A DNA stretch of 64,000 bases from the NCBI GenBank assembly GCA_022606425.2, contig JAHDVF020000500.1, positions 1-64,000 on the forward strand, written 5' to 3'. Source of the DNA: Lepidostoma basale. Its lineage: Eukaryota; Arthropoda; Insecta; Trichoptera; Lepidostomatidae. The position numbers were made by a program, and so were the translations under genes. The notes beneath the pieces are model-generated. The model saw nothing but the letters and a program-made list of their open reading frames with translations. It was not told the origin of the DNA and ran no database searches. Below are positions 1 to 12,107 of this stretch, in pieces. The number at the start of each line of letters is the position of its first letter. The first letter of the stretch is position 1.

Positions 1-150
1 CCTGGCTGCTAAACGTGAGGGAGTGGACCGGTATCCGAAGTGTGGAGGAGCTGTTCTGAGCGGCGCAGGACAGGGACAGGTTCGCCGAGGTGATCGCCAA
101 CATTGGGGGGACACGACAGGGCACTTGAAGAAGAAAAAGAATAGTTATAT
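1..150 (+). mobile_element. LINE-B 3' terminus (5' cut by window edge)
   Basis: The + strand reads as the C-terminal tail of an RTE-like reverse transcriptase (NVREWTGIRSVEELF, one stop, then AAQDRDRFAEVIAN and GGTRQGT), followed by a GAA-rich tail. It matches the ends of the copies at 5225-5690, 47725-48265 and 61230-61965. The in-frame stop shows it is dead. Confidence 0.8.
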
Positions 151-359
151 ATAAATATGTCAGCTGTTATACAATTTAAATTCAATTACATTAAATACGA
201 ATCCTCTTAAATAACTTCAATACCAATATTTAAATTGAGTAAATTTTACATTTTATGTTTAAGTTTATTTTTGTACAGAATCATATTTACCATTGATCTG
301 TATCTATATAAAGGACTCAAAAAGACAAACAGACAAAAGCGGAACTATTAAAAAAACAT

Positions 360-895
360 ATTCTTCTTCTTCCTTGTTGCAAACCTGGGTGGTCTGTCCT
401 CCAGAGTGTTGCTCCTCCTGTGAGGTGTAGACTCCCAGCTGTCCTTCCATCATTTGGGAGGTCTTCCACGAAGACAAGTCCCATGAGGCTGATAATGCAA
501 TCCAACATAAGGGAGTCTGGTGGTGTCAATTTTTTTTAACATAACCGTACCAGTCCCTTTGGCGCTGTCTGCTCTATCTTACAATATCCTCAACCTCACA
601 TATATTTTTTATTCTGGTGTTCCTCGCGCGATCTCTCAGTGTCTTGATTTCGGAAGTCCTCAAAACTTGTTTGGTTCTTACTGTGTCTGACCCTGCTTCG
701 AAGCCATATGTTATTATTGGTCTTACGCATGCTTTATAGATTCTCATCTTACTCTTAATAGTCAAGTCTTTGTTTTTCCATATTGTGGATTTTAGAGCGC
801 CAGAGATTACAGCTGCCTTGCTTACTTGGGCTTGTATTTCTTCCCGCAGATCAGCTCCTCCCACCAGTTCTATGCCCAAATACTTTTAAAAAAAC
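360..895 (-). mobile_element. LINE-C reverse-transcriptase 3' fragment
   Basis: The minus strand encodes KSKMRIYKACVRPIITYGFE and TSEIKTLRDRARNTRIKNIC, the thumb/C-terminal part of an RTE-like reverse transcriptase. It then runs through a frameshift into GGATLWRTDHPGL and a tail that reads as (GAA)n on the minus strand. The same protein segment occurs on + at 7440-8075. It is a truncated, frameshifted relic. Confidence 0.75.
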
Positions 896-929
896 ATCGT
901 TTTATTTAATGTGTGGATACTCTGTGTAT

Positions 930-1295
930 GATAGTGTCAAATGAAAATATTAGAAGTGAATGCGGTGCGAATGGTGGTGTTATGAAAAAAATAAAGAAAA
1001 AATCATTAAGATGGTTTGGACATCTGGAAAGAACGAATGAAGAAAGAATAGTAAGAAATTATATGTTAACGATATAAATGGAACCAGAAATAGAGGAGGA
1101 AGACCGAGGAAAACGTGGCACGATCAAATAAATCAAATATTGAATGTCGGCCTTGTAAGGAGTCAAAAATGGACGCGCGTGCATGGCACGATGTATGGAT
1201 GTTAAGGAAGCGAGAGAAATATGTCAGGAAAGAAAAGTCTGACAGTCCATTATTTCTGCCTACTCCTTCGGGGACCCGGTGTGATGGTTAGTTTG
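930..1295 (+). mobile_element. LINE-A 3' fragment, decayed
   Basis: Frames broken by indels still read VSNENIRSECGAN, SLRWFGHLERTNEER and RGRPRKTWHDQINQILNVG, followed by the conserved 3' end (TTTCTGCCTACTCCTTCGGGG, then GTGATGGTTAGTTTGTTAG). This is the C-terminal region of LINE-A, 5'-truncated. The 1296-1640 stretch after it shows nothing recognisable. Confidence 0.75.
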
Positions 1296-1639
1296 TTAGT
1301 TCGTTATTTAATTATTTAAATATGAACTTTCTTTTGAGGCACCTTGTATAATATACTGCTCTCAAGCAGAAAATCTTATTACAAAATATCTTCGTTTCAC
1401 TTGAACGGGAAGGAGGTAAATTTATAATTTGTTTTCTCAGACACGTTAAGTCGTAATAATGCTTTACTTGAATAATCAGCTCCTGTTAGTTCTCGTTTCA
1501 TATATTTATTTTCCAATCAGCCGCCTTACAATCAGATTTTGAATTCTACCTCTGCTGAAGACAGTTGTACCCGAAAGTTTAATAACATGATAGGTCAAGT
1601 TAGCGGTTCTCAAAGTATTCAAAATATTTAAATACATAA

Positions 1640-1878
1640 TTAACTGCTCAGGACCTTGTCCAAAAGGCGCGCAAGCTGGATCGGCCATGTAATACGACAA
1701 GAAGGCCTCTTTCATGCCATAATGGAGGGTATGACCGAGGGGACAAACTCTAGGGGACGCCGCTGCTCATCATATGCAGATTTCAAAAGAGCCGCACAAG
1801 ACAGGGAAGAATGGATGAGAAGAATAGAGGAAATTGCTGCAAACCAATCCCAGGATTGAAACCAGAGAAGAGAACTAA
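1640..1878 (+). mobile_element. LINE-E 3' fragment
   Basis: The sequence encodes RASWIGHVIRQEGLFHAIME followed by a divergent tail ending EEIAANQSQD. The same tail closes the longer copy at 22940-23465. It is a 5'-truncated RTE-like LINE end and abuts the minus-strand LINE-A tail at about 1880. Confidence 0.7.
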
Positions 1879-1879
1879 C

Positions 1880-3555
1880 TTACTAACTAACCATCACGGC
1901 ATCTATAATGGGCAGAAATAATGGACTGCCACACTTTCCTTTCCTGACATATTTCTATAGCTTCCTTAACATGCGTACATCATGTCATGCACGAGCGTCG
2001 ATTTCTCCACGTGGCCGACATTCAATATTTCATTTATTTGATCGTGCCACGTTTTCCTCGGTCTTCCTCTATTTCTAGTTCCATTTACATCATTAACATA
2101 TACTTTTTATTCCCATCCTTTCGTTATTCACTCTTTCCATGTGTCCAAACCATCTTAACCCTTAACGTACCGTGTTCAAAACAAAACGCTCGCTCCCATG
2201 TGGTAAGTTCAGTTTACCGCTAACTTTATCTAAATATCAAGCATATGACTAGATGAATCAAAATTTAATTTATGTCATCTTGTAGGGAATTTCATTAGGA
2301 ATAGATCGATATCTATAACATACATGGATTATTTGAAAAACATATCATTATTAATTTTTTCTGGAACCATGCGATTTCTGATATGGAATGCGTCACAGCA
2401 TACGAGCAACTGGACACCAAGTATAAACTTGTCCCCGCGCCGCAGCCGGCGGGCGAGACATTACGAGATTTTACGTATGATAAAGGCACCTAGGCAAAAT
2501 GTATAGTACGTTCAAGACAACGAGTATGTATTAATATTTGTCCCTTTTGGTAAAGTGTTAATATTTTCACAGTTCTGATATTATTAAGTTGCGTGCTGCG
2601 TTTCCATCCACAGTCGGTATTATTACGTACCTATTGAAAAAGCCAAAGATATAATTTATAATACGTTCAAAACAGCGAGTAAGTATTTGTCACTTTTGAT
2701 AAAGTTGTAAATATTAGCAAAACAAATTCTACCTTTACACGAATGAAGGTGAGGGCAGTCTTAGAAAGTATTTTTTTTTGGGATGAAGGAAGTAATTTTT
2801 TGCTTTTTTTTTATTACGAAATATTGAGAACACTTCAATAGAGGATTACAATTTTTTTTTTAACATTAGGGTCCATAGGTTTTAAGAAAATCAACTTTAA
2901 ATTGGCAGTGGAAACTCAATTGACCACATGGCAACGCGACGGTTAATAGCACTTTCATTATTTTGTTAATAACACCATCATTCGCACCGCATTCACTTCT
3001 TAGATTTTCATTCGATACTCTATCTTACACAGAATGTGGACGAATGTGTGGTAACACATTCGTCCAATAGATTTCAATTTAACTGCATTTATTCTACTTT
3101 CATCCTTCTTTTGCCAGTTCCATACTTTGCTTCCATAAATAAGGATCGATACTAGAACACCATTGTGCACTGCCTTTTTAGCTTTTTGGATAGGTTTTTG
3201 TTTGGGATGACAACTTTAAATGCACCATTCACTTTGTTGCCTGCCCCAACCCTTCTTTGTAAACATACTACCAGAATACACAAACTCATCTACTTGCTCC
3301 AGATTTTCACCTTTCACGCTAATGTTGCAGACTGTCATGTTTTTTTTTTACAAAAATTACCTTGGACTTATTCACATTCATCGTCAGATCATTTCGCATG
3401 CATCACCAGGACTTGTAGTTCATGCTCGTTGTCTGCAAGTAGGACGGCGTCATCCTCATACAATAGACAGCTTACTGACCCTCCGTTCATTTTGGGACCT
3501 ACCCGGCCCTTTCAGCTCTTTCATACACGTGTCCATATATAGATTAAATAATCTA
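1880..3555 (-). mobile_element. LINE-A copy interrupted by a TTAA element
   Basis: The minus strand carries the LINE-A 3' tail (1880-2154) and, after the insertion at 2159-2942, resumes at 2947 and runs to about 3550 through the C-terminal reverse-transcriptase segment. Frames are broken many times. Comparison with the uninterrupted LINE-A sequence around 5985 and 32295 shows that the element split a CATCTTAATG site. Confidence 0.8.
2159..2942. mobile_element. 784-bp piggyBac-like non-autonomous element, copy 1
   Basis: The segment is flanked on both sides by TTAA (2155-2158 and 2943-2946). Removing it and one TTAA restores the LINE-A sequence seen in other copies. A close copy at 15817-16594 has the same ends (CCCTTAACGTACCG at the left, CAACGCGACGG at the right). 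TTAA duplication with CC.. termini is typical of piggyBac-superfamily elements. No transposase is seen inside, and terminal inverted repeats are weak beyond the first few bases. Confidence 0.75.
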
Positions 3556-3831
3556 TAATAATTCAAAAATATTTTACCTGATAAGCAATTGTTTATGGCT
3601 GTGGTTGTAATTTGGGTTAACTCTTTTTATAATACGAGTGTTTATTAACGCTATTGTTTTTTTTTTGTTTTACTTGATTTTTTTATTATTCGTATATATA
3701 TAAAAAATATATAAAAAATAGTGACTAATTCTTTTCGTCTTACGAGGGCAATCTCAAACTGTTTCTCGAAAAAATTTAAAACTTCAGTTTGAGAATGCTT
3801 CAAAAGATATTGTTACAAACAACTCTGAGTT

Positions 3832-3884
3832 TTTGTTATACCTGATGATGCAAACATGGGTGGCGAAACGGCTGTCGCGACAAA
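3832..3884 (+). ncRNA. Hammerhead ribozyme-like motif
   Basis: CTGATGA at 3842-3848 is followed by a short stem-II hairpin, GAAAC at 3865-3869 and GTC at 3874-3876. Stem I can form between TTTGT (3832-3836) and ACAAA (3880-3884), plus a C-G pair next to the core. This is the type-I hammerhead layout with a tiny stem III, as in Penelope-like elements. Stem II here is imperfect, so activity is uncertain. Confidence 0.55.
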
Positions 3885-3954
3885 CCAATAAAAATAAATT
3901 GCGATACTTACAAAAACAGTGTTTCAGATTTAAACATTTTGTAAATTTTATATG

Positions 3955-4245
3955 CAAAGTAGAATAAATGCAATTAATGAAAATCTCTTAGACAATTGTG
4001 TGATAAATCTGTATATGATAGAGTTTCAAGTTCAAATATAAGAAATAAATGCAGTGCGAATGAAAGTTTTATGTACAAAATGATGAAAAGATCATTAAGA
4101 TGTTTTGGACATAGGAAAGACTTATAAAGAAAGTATTTATTAGCGATGTACACGGAATAAGAAAGAGATGAAAACCAAGTAAAACTTGGCACGATCAAAT
4201 CAATCAGATATGCAATATTGGCCACGTGAGGAGTCGCAGTATTTT
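3955..4245 (+). mobile_element. LINE-A relic
   Basis: A strongly decayed + strand match to the LINE-A C-terminal region. Recognisable words include the equivalents of SLRRMCGYSVYDR, CGANDGVM and TWHDQINQI. All frames are broken. Confidence 0.6.
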
Positions 4246-4780
4246 TTTTATAGACATATAAGCAAAATCTTCCACCACAATGGCAATAAGAGAGATAAGC
4301 TCATATCAGGGCCAGCCTACAAAACTAGCCACTTCGCTATTGACACGAAGAAGAAGATTGCAGTGATTAGTTTTTGTACATATTTTTTTAATCTAATTTC
4401 TAAATGGCGGATCTGAATTCAAATGCTCTGGGAAACTCTGGTCTAAGTTTATAGAAATTAAACGAGAATTTCGAAATAACTTAATTAATTTTCAAGTGGA
4501 ACGTTTAAATCTAATTTCTTTAAGGGTTGCTACGGCCCTTCAGGAAAAATCCACCCTTCAGTACTAATCGACAAATATCAGTTTTGGAAAGTCATACTCG
4601 ATATAATAATCAGTTTAACGTTTTAACTTTTAGCTTGGGAAGCGTTTACTTTGCAAAATTGATTTAAAAAATAATTGTATACGGAACACAATAAACTAGC
4701 ATAACAACCCAAAAATTTGCATTATATAATTTCCCCCCACCCTAAAATCAATATATGTTAAGGACACACTGTTTGACGAT

Positions 4781-4966
4781 TAGGTGCAGTTTGAAAATGC
4801 CCTCGCAAGGCGAAACAAATTTTTCACTGTTTATATAGTTCATACAACTTAAATCTAAGTAAAACCATTAAACAATCGTTTTTACAATTATAAATTAAAT
4901 GTCAAAGACATATTATACGAGTATTATGGAGTTTTACGTCATTGTTAAAGAAACAATAAATATTTT
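4781..4966 (+). repeat. Degenerate hammerhead motif plus shared downstream module
   Basis: A decayed core (TTTGAAAATGCCCTCGCAAG, then GCGAAAC) at 4789-4817 is followed at 4921-4966 by the module TATGGAGTTTTACGTCATTG, then AAAGAAACAATAAAT. The same order recurs at 27.6, 52.2 and 59.4 kb, which ties the module to the hammerhead repeats. Confidence 0.5.
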
Positions 4967-5018
4967 TAACTGTTTAAATAAATAAAACTTTGTTATAAAT
5001 ATCACAAATGATAATAAT

Positions 5019-5153
5019 TTGTCGCGACAGCTGTTTCGCTAACTATCGTCAAGTCTTCAAGTCTTACAAACATCGTCAGGTCCTACAATCAACAGCTGAC
5101 TGTAAGACATGAAGATGCTAACATCGGTTAGCGAAACAGCTGTCGCAACAAAA
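5019..5153. repeat. Inverted pair of hammerhead-like motifs
   Basis: A minus-strand motif (GTCGCGACAGCTGTTTCGC at 5021-5039, with stem II partly deleted) faces a + strand motif at 5101-5150. The latter reads TGAAGA, a GCTAAC/GTTAGC stem II, GAAAC, AGCT and GTC. The shared CAGCTG step is self-complementary. Confidence 0.5.
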
Positions 5154-5224
5154 TATAATCAATTATGATATTTGTTACAAAGTTTTTTTTTATTAAAACA
5201 GTTAATAATAGTTAGTTAGTTAAT

Positions 5225-5692
5225 AATGTTTAAACATAATCTTGAAACTCCGCCAGAGAATGATCAAATGCTATGTGTGGTCTGTTTTATTGTACGGATG
5301 TGAAACGTGGACGTTAAAAGTCAACTCAATGAACAGACTGGAAGCAGTTGAAATGTGTCTCTGTCGCCGAATGCTTAGAATTCCCTGGACAGACATGGTT
5401 ACCAATACCGAAGTTCTGAGGCGAGCTAGAGTTGACAGGGAACTGTTATCAACTATCAAGGTTCGGAAGATTTCACATCTCGGTCATATACTGCGTGGGG
5501 AAAAGTACCACCTTCTCCAACTGATATTGGAGGGGAAAATTGAGGGACGCCGAGAGCCCGGTAGGAGACAAATGTCCTGGCTGCGAAACGTGAGGGAGTG
5601 GCGAGTGGCGCAGGACAGGGAGGGACAGGTTCGCCGAGGTGATCGCCAACGTTGTAGGGACCCGACAGGGCACTTGAAGACGAAGAATAACT
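5225..5692 (+). mobile_element. LINE-B 3' part
   Basis: An open frame (5242-5694) encodes YGCETWTL, MNRLEAVEMCLCRRMLRIPW, VTNTEVLRRARVDRELL and HILRGEKYHLLQLILEGKI. These are the C-terminal segments of an RTE-like reverse transcriptase. It is 5'-truncated and lacks the catalytic domain. It ends in a GAA-rich tail that abuts the tail of a minus-strand LINE-A. Confidence 0.8.
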
Positions 5693-6215
5693 AACTAACT
5701 AACTAACCATCACGCCGTCTCCCCAAAGGGGTAGTCAGAAAGAATGGACTGCCACACCTTTCTTTCCTGACATATTTCTCTCGCTTCCTCAACATTCATA
5801 CATCGTGTCATGCACACGCGTCGATTTCTCTGACTCCACACATGGCCGACATTCAATATTTGATTTATTTGATCGTGCCACGTTTTCCTCGGTCTTCCTC
5901 TATTTCTGGTACCATTTACATTATTAACATATAATTTTTTTACCATTCTTTCTTCATTCATTCTTTCCATATGTCCAAACCATCTTAATGATCCTTTCAT
6001 TATTTTGTTCATGACACCATCATTCGCACCACATTCACTTCTTATATTTTCATTCGACACTTTATCATACCCAGAATATCCACACATTCGTCTAAGAGAT
6101 CTCAATTCTACTGCATTTATTCTACTTTCATCCTTCCTTTGCCAGTTCCATGCTTCGCTTCCATACATAAGGGTCGGTAGAAGAACACCATTGTGCACTG
6201 CCATTCTAGCTTTTA
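5693..6215 (-). mobile_element. LINE-A 3' part, open C-terminal frame
   Basis: The minus-strand frame 5710-6204 (164 codons) is an uninterrupted LINE-A C-terminus: YGSEAWNW, INAVELRSLRRMCGYSGYDK, RWFGHMERMNEER and RGRPRKTWHDQINQI, ending YPFGETA. The 3' end is the (GTTA)n tail. It is 5'-truncated with no catalytic YADD. The good frame suggests a fairly recent insertion. Nothing is recognised at 6216-6975. Confidence 0.85.
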
Positions 6216-6974
6216 ATAATGAATAATAACGAAGAATAATAATGTTGAAATATCAAAGTGTTTCCGCCAAAACAATGGATTACCTAATAAATATTTTAAA
6301 TTGAAATAAAAATTTGTTTAAGATGTAATGGTTCTGTAGTCCTCATCATTTTTTTAATTATTGATTGATTAAAACACCCTGTATTTAAAATAATAAAAAA
6401 TTCCATCAATCTAAACATCTAAACTCTGAATCTAGCCAAATTTCGATCGTAATTTCGATCAATTTTCGCATATCTGATGTAAAAAGAACAAGTGTAAATT
6501 GTTTTTCACTATCTTACCAAAACAAGTATATTTTTGGAAACAATAACTTCATTCACCAAAAATGGTAATGAGCTTCCTGCGAACGGAGAAAACAAGTTAG
6601 CAATCAAATTTCCCGAATTCATTTCAGTCGGAAAATATGATATTTCATTACATTTTGATGTTTGACACTTATTTTTATCTCTGTTTTAAATAATTCCCGG
6701 TTTTGTTTTGTTCCTCGCAGGTACGCATTTCTATTATATTGTTTTATCTTTTGCTCGGGAGAGTAATTAGAACAATCGTCCTAATATTTCGTCATTCGTT
6801 TTATGAACAAACAATGAACCGACTAGGGACAATGCTATTCCCGGCGAAGATACTTAATTATAAGACAGCCATTTGTACATTTAAATTATGTTTGAGCTAT
6901 TTTTAATATTCTTGCAGACATACTGAAGCAAAATTCATTTTATTTCTAGTGTTACTACCATCCACTTTGGAAAA

Positions 6975-7346
6975 AGTGAAGTGTTTATAAAAGCGAACCT
7001 CCAAAGGACTAACATCGATATTGATTGCTGGGAAAAACCTGCAGAAGACAGACCTTGCTGGAGAATAACTATACATAAAGGCAGGCAGGACTATAAAGCA
7101 CAGCGCAGAGACAACGCCGCAGAGAAGAGGAAGAGAAGGAGATATGAGAGACCATCAGGAGACAGTGGTAGCTCCACTGCCACCACACCTTCCCGTGCTC
7201 TAGATGCCCCAGAGTGTGTGAATCCAGGATTGGGCTCTTTAGCCACATCCGGACCCACAGCCGTGAAGGACAGTCTTCCTACGACACGAGGGACAGACTA
7301 TGATGATGATGTAAGTGACGATACTGTGTCAATTGATTGTTAAAAT
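6975..7346 (+). mobile_element. Possible RTE-like LINE C-terminal tail
   Basis: A 120-codon frame (6981-7343) encodes NIDIDCWEKPAEDRPCWR followed by a K/R/E-rich stretch (DNAAEKRKRRRYER) and an acidic end. The order D-x-W-E-xx-A-x-DR-xx-W-R then basic helix is the common C-terminal signature of invertebrate RTE-type reverse transcriptases. No catalytic domain lies upstream, so this is a fragment at best. A host exon cannot be excluded. Confidence 0.4.
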
Positions 7347-7439
7347 CTGTGCATCTAAGAAGGTTGTGAAATTACAAACTTTTATTCTACTCGTATTTAT
7401 TCAAATATAAATCCACAACACAAAGTGAGAACGAATCTA

Positions 7440-8075
7440 TCCGGGACTGTCCGTCATGGGTGAGGTCTCTGACCTTTTCCTAAATACCCAAAACATGTAC
7501 CCTCAGGACCTTCAAGTATCTAGGCATATACCTGGTTGGAGAAGCTAATCTGCGAGAAGAAATAAAGCCCAAGTCAACAAGCAGCTGCGTCTCTGGTGCT
7601 CTAAAATCTACAATATGAAAAATAAAGACATGGCCATTAATAGTAAGATGAGAATCTTTAAAGCATGCGTAAGACCAATAATAAAAAAATATGGCGTTGA
7701 AGCAAGGGCAGACACAGTCAGAACCAAACAAGTTTTGAGGACTTCCGAGATGAAAACACTGAGAAAACGCAAGACACTGACAGATCGCGTAAAGAACACC
7801 AGATTTAGAGAGATATGCGAGGTTGAGGATATGATAAGATAAAGTAGATAGCGAAGAAGAGACTGGTATAGTCATGTCCAAAGAATAGACACCACCAGAC
7901 TCCCTTATATTGCACTACATAATCAATCTCAAGGGACTCGTCCTCGTAGAAGACCTCCTAAAAGATGGAAAGACAACTAGGAATCTACCTCACAGGAGAA
8001 GCAACCCTCTGGAGAACATATAATATAGGTGTAACATACAACAAGGACTAAGAAGAAGAAGAAGATATTCTCTTA
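7440..8075 (+). mobile_element. LINE-C 3' part
   Basis: The + strand encodes YLVGEANLREEI, NSKMRIFKACVRPI, RTKQVLRTSEMKTL and RFREICEVEDMIR. After a stop it continues HVQRIDTTRLPYIALHNQSQ and RPRRRPPKRW, and ends in an AAGAAGAAGAAG tail near 8060. It is the fuller counterpart of the minus-strand copy at 360-895. It is 5'-truncated and interrupted by stops. Nothing is recognised at 8076-8508. Confidence 0.75.
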
Positions 8076-9029
8076 ATTTGAAATAAAATCAATATTTATG
8101 GTATTTTCGCTTTATCGCACTATTATATCCACATTTCAAATATATATTCACTCCCACCCAAAGCCACAATCACATTTCCCGCCAATTTGACTTGAACCCG
8201 ACATGAGCCGCACGTGACCAACTGCGTGAGGGCGCCACCCGCCATTCCATTATTTAATTTAATAAACAAATGCAGGGAGACTCGACTGAAAGGCAAAGTA
8301 CACAAGGTCCCAACAGGGAGCGTGCCTGATTAGCATACCGGTGAATTAGGATTCCGGTTACTATGTTCCTCACAACTCGACACCTTTTATTCGCGGTTTG
8401 CGAAGAACGGAATATTCATCGAAAACAATTCTTCCCCTACAAATGACATCCAAAAAAATATGTGAAAGTTAAACCATTTTTGCGTTTGATATTCCTTTTT
8501 ATAATACATACTAGCTGACCCGGCAACGCTTCGCTATTGCTAGATTACACCTAAGTACACCCAATATATATTAAAGAAATACAAAAGTTCAATATCAATT
8601 ATTTTATTGGATAAAATGACATGTGTATAGGTGCAAGAGTGTGTGTATCCTAATTCAGTTCATATCTTTAAAACATTTTTTTAATCCAAACAAACTTGCT
8701 GTGAACTTGAATAATACTAATGTGAATTGAACAATTGAAGGCTGGACATTATTACCAAGGTGGCAAGTTTACAAAAAGTCTGAAATGAGTTTTTGATGCC
8801 AATTGGTCTTAAACATAGCTGTGCAAAAGCGCGTTATGATTAAATAATATAGTGTAGTTCAAACGTTACCCTAAAGATGTCACCCAAAAAAAAGTTAATA
8901 TTTATCTTTTTCAGCTTTATGTTTAAACCATTAAACGTCCAGTCTTAAATTTTTTCCTTAATATTTTAAGTGAAATAAAAAAAACAAATAAATATACTAT
9001 ATCCCATTTGCATAAAACATTCATACATA

Positions 9030-9665
9030 TACAATTCATATCCGTTCACTCCTGGGCGTAGGCCTCCTCCATCTGCTTCAATGTCTTCAATGTCGTCCCT
9101 CCATCGAAGTTGAGGACGTCCTGGGTTTCGGGTTGCAGTTCATCTATCATCAGGGCTGCGAGCGGCATGCCATTTTAGCGCTGCCACTCTTCCGATGATG
9201 TCCGACACTCCTGTTCTGGCTCTAATTATTGGTGTTTCTTACCCCGTCCATTATACTGATTCCCAACTTTCATAGCTCTTTGGACAATTCTTAATTTAAT
9301 AGCGCTTTTCTGAGACAACGTTATGGTTTGAAACCAATAAGATAACACCGGCAGGACACAGCAATCCAACACCTTCAGTTTAAGGTTGATGGGGTTCGTG
9401 GGCTTTTCAAAATATGCTTTGTTCGATTTCTGCGATTTGATTTTCTCCACTCAGTACTATTGTGTAATCCAAATATATATATATATGAATCGACTATTTT
9501 GATTACGGTGTTGTCTATTGTGATTTGTACAGGAGTAGGTACAATGATTTTTGTTTTCCCAAAATGCACGCATAGTCCTATTTCCTTTGATTTTTTATTT
9601 AGTTTTTCCAAAATCGTGGATATTTGCTCAGGGTTACTGCTAATCACCACTGTCATCCGCAAACC
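9030..9665 (-). mobile_element. LINE-F (RTE-like) 3' part
   Basis: The minus-strand frames 9375-9662 and 9226-9450 overlap with a frame change. They encode ILEKLNKKSKEIGLCVHFGK, DNTVIKIVDSYIYIF, LKVLDCCVLPVLSYWFQTIT and AIKLRIVQRAM. Further on, the 9060-9230 segment reads as RTGVSDIIGRVARLKWHAAR and RNPGRPQLRWRDDIEDIE. This is the post-catalytic part of an RTE-like reverse transcriptase, frameshifted and 5'-truncated. Confidence 0.75.
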
Positions 9666-9903
9666 GTAAATGATTGAAGTATTATTTATTTATGAGTATT
9701 CCTCTGTCCTCCCAATTAAATTATGTTCTTGGATAACATTTCTTGTATTTTTCATTAACCATGCATGACGAATAAATTTTGTGGACCATGATTATAACCA
9801 TATACACATGGACCATGAATCATATTTTTTGATACAATTTCAGCCAATTGAGGATAAACACTTGAATCAGGAATTTCAGCTGAATACATCTAACGTGTTT
9901 CCA

Positions 9904-10220
9904 CAAATAGGCGATGATGTTAAAATGATATCCATCTTTGCCCTGCCACCGTCATCTGCTGTAAATAAATTTTTATTTTTTACACGTTTGTAAGACATAC
10001 GTTATATTGAGTGTTATAAAATAAGCATATTATATTTTACCTTATTGTCATTGACAGTCTCATCCCAAATAGGCGATGATGTTAAAATGATATCCATCTT
10101 TGCCCTGCCACCGTCATCTGCTGTAAATAAAATTTTATTTTTTACACGTTTGTAAGACATACGTTATATTGAGTGTTATAAAATAACCATATTATATTTT
10201 ACCTTATTGTCATTGACAGT
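9904..10220. repeat. 155-bp direct duplication
   Basis: The segment at 9904-10058 (CAAATAGGCGATGATGTT to CATTGACAG) is repeated almost exactly at 10066-10220, offset 162 bp. Differences are a few single bases, so the duplication is younger than the surrounding decay. It sits just upstream of the helicase relic. Confidence 0.85.
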
Positions 10221-11605
10221 TCACTTAGCGGTACATCTAGAAAGCGAATGCGTTTATTTCACAGCTGCAAATGTACCTGAATCCAATGGCTACACAACTG
10301 CTTTCTTCCTGTTATGTCAAAATGACGCGTTTGCAAAAATATTGCTGTATTGGAAGTGTCTACGTTATTATACATTAAATGCGAACAGAAAATCATTTGA
10401 ACAATGCAAGCGCGGAGGGCGATTCGACCTGGCATTTTCAAAGAAACTATGATAAGCGGACCACACCGCGCATCCCAATCAAGATGAATATTCTTTTTTA
10501 CGCATGTTGTTGGTAAATGTATCCGGTCCGACGCCTTTCCAACAATTGAGAATTGTCAATGGTGTTTCACATGCCACCCACGGTGCATGTAAAGCTCTAA
10601 AGTTATTGGAGAATGACTGACACTGCGATGTATGCATTGATGACGCCTGCTACACGTCACACCCAAATCAAATTAACCTATAGTTTGCAATAATACTGAC
10701 CGCCTGCTTTCCTTCATCTCGATCAGAGTTATGGGAGAAATATAAATTGCACATGGCCGAAGATATTCTTGGTCGAATATGTATGGGTAATTCAAATATG
10801 AACATGGATTTCACAGCAGAAATCTAAAACGAAGCATTTATAATGATTGAAGATTTGTGCTTGGGAATCACTCACAAATCTCTCGATAAATTGGGAATGC
10901 CACCACCGAACTGATCTGGTGGTATTTCATGATAGATAAGCCAAGAGGAACAGATAAAACGTTCCTAATTTGATTGATTCTGAGAGCAATTAGATCCTAA
11001 AATCATATAGCCTTAGCCCTTGCGTTATCCGGAATAGACGTGACATTGTTACCAAGTGGAAGAACTGTTCATTTCGCTTTGAAATTGCCATTGAAAACGC
11101 AATTGATTGAAACTCCTGCATGCAACATTTTAAAAGCATCTGGAATTGGGAAAGTATTGCAGAAATCCAAACATATTTTTAAGAATCAATGCACAATTGC
11201 ACACATAAAAAACACTCGAGGCTCTTAATCAATCATTGTAAGGTTTGCGTGGAAACATTAGACCATTTGGAAACGCATTAATATTACTTGCAGGAGATTT
11301 TAAGGAAACATTACCTGTAAATCCTTAATCGACGGCAGAGAATGAAATAATGCTTGCCTGAAATAGCCTTATTTGTGAAGACACGTAAAAACATTGAAAA
11401 TAACTACAAATGTGCGTGTTCAGCTGCCAAATAATCAATCAGTTGAAATTTTCTTACATCAATTACCGGAAATTGGAAACCGAAAGGTGCCAGTTGATCT
11501 AACTTCAGGACAAATTTCATTGCCTCGTAACATCTGCAATTTAGCGACATCAAACGAAGCGGTACGACTTCCAATGAGTTTCCGCTTGTATGGCATTTTG
11601 TCAAC
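10213..11605 (+). pseudogene. Helitron PIF1-like helicase relic
   Basis: Read across frames, the + strand gives ECVYFTAANVPESNGYTTAF, LLYWKCLRYYTLNANRKSFE, LLVNVSGPTPFQQLRIVNGV, SELWEKYKLHMAEDILGR, EAFIMIEDLCLGI, FALKLPLKTQLIETPACNIL and LPNNQSVEIFLHQLPEIGN. In this order they match the segment of Helitron Rep/helicase proteins that runs from the pre-helicase linker into the PIF1-type helicase. Stops and frameshifts are frequent. The Walker A region is not recognisable and the Rep nuclease domain is absent. A PIF1 host gene is unlikely given this linker. Confidence 0.8.
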
Positions 11606-12107
11606 CTAAAACCAAAATTTAACAAATTTATGTATTATTATATTATTTTAACATAATTCAGTGATATAAATTTAGAAATAAAATTTGATTTTTAATTTTA
11701 TTGGCTACATGGTATAATACAACTTGTATTTTAACCCTCCAGTATAATACAACTTGTATTTTAAAAACTAATTAAAATCATGACGCAACAATGGCCGGGT
11801 CGTTTTTTCATGTAGTCAAACATAACCTAAAATAATACGTAAGTAAAACGATATTTAATTTCTTCTCTATAATTTATAACTACAGCTTTGAAATATGTAA
11901 TGCGGAAATATAATCTGCATTCATTTCAACGGCAAAATAGAATAACCTGAAGATATATATATGAATTAGAAATATAAATATTAACTTACAAAATATTGCG
12001 ACGCAATCGAAAGTTTCGATTGGAAACATATCAGATGACAGCTCAGAGACCACGTGATCAATCGAACGGCTAGAAGTAATTAATAACGAAAACAAAGTTT
12101 CGTTTAT

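Noticed and set aside
5693..5706. Telomeric repeat tract
   Set aside because: The unit is TTAG/GTTA, not TTAGG, only 3-4 units, always at LINE-A 3' ends.
9781..9993. ORF MDHDYNHIHMDHES...
   Set aside because: Its second half lies in the 155-bp duplicated unit, and no domain or Helitron match was recognised.
11394..11609. Host PIF1 helicase exon
   Set aside because: Order and wording match Helitron-type helicases, and stops abound.
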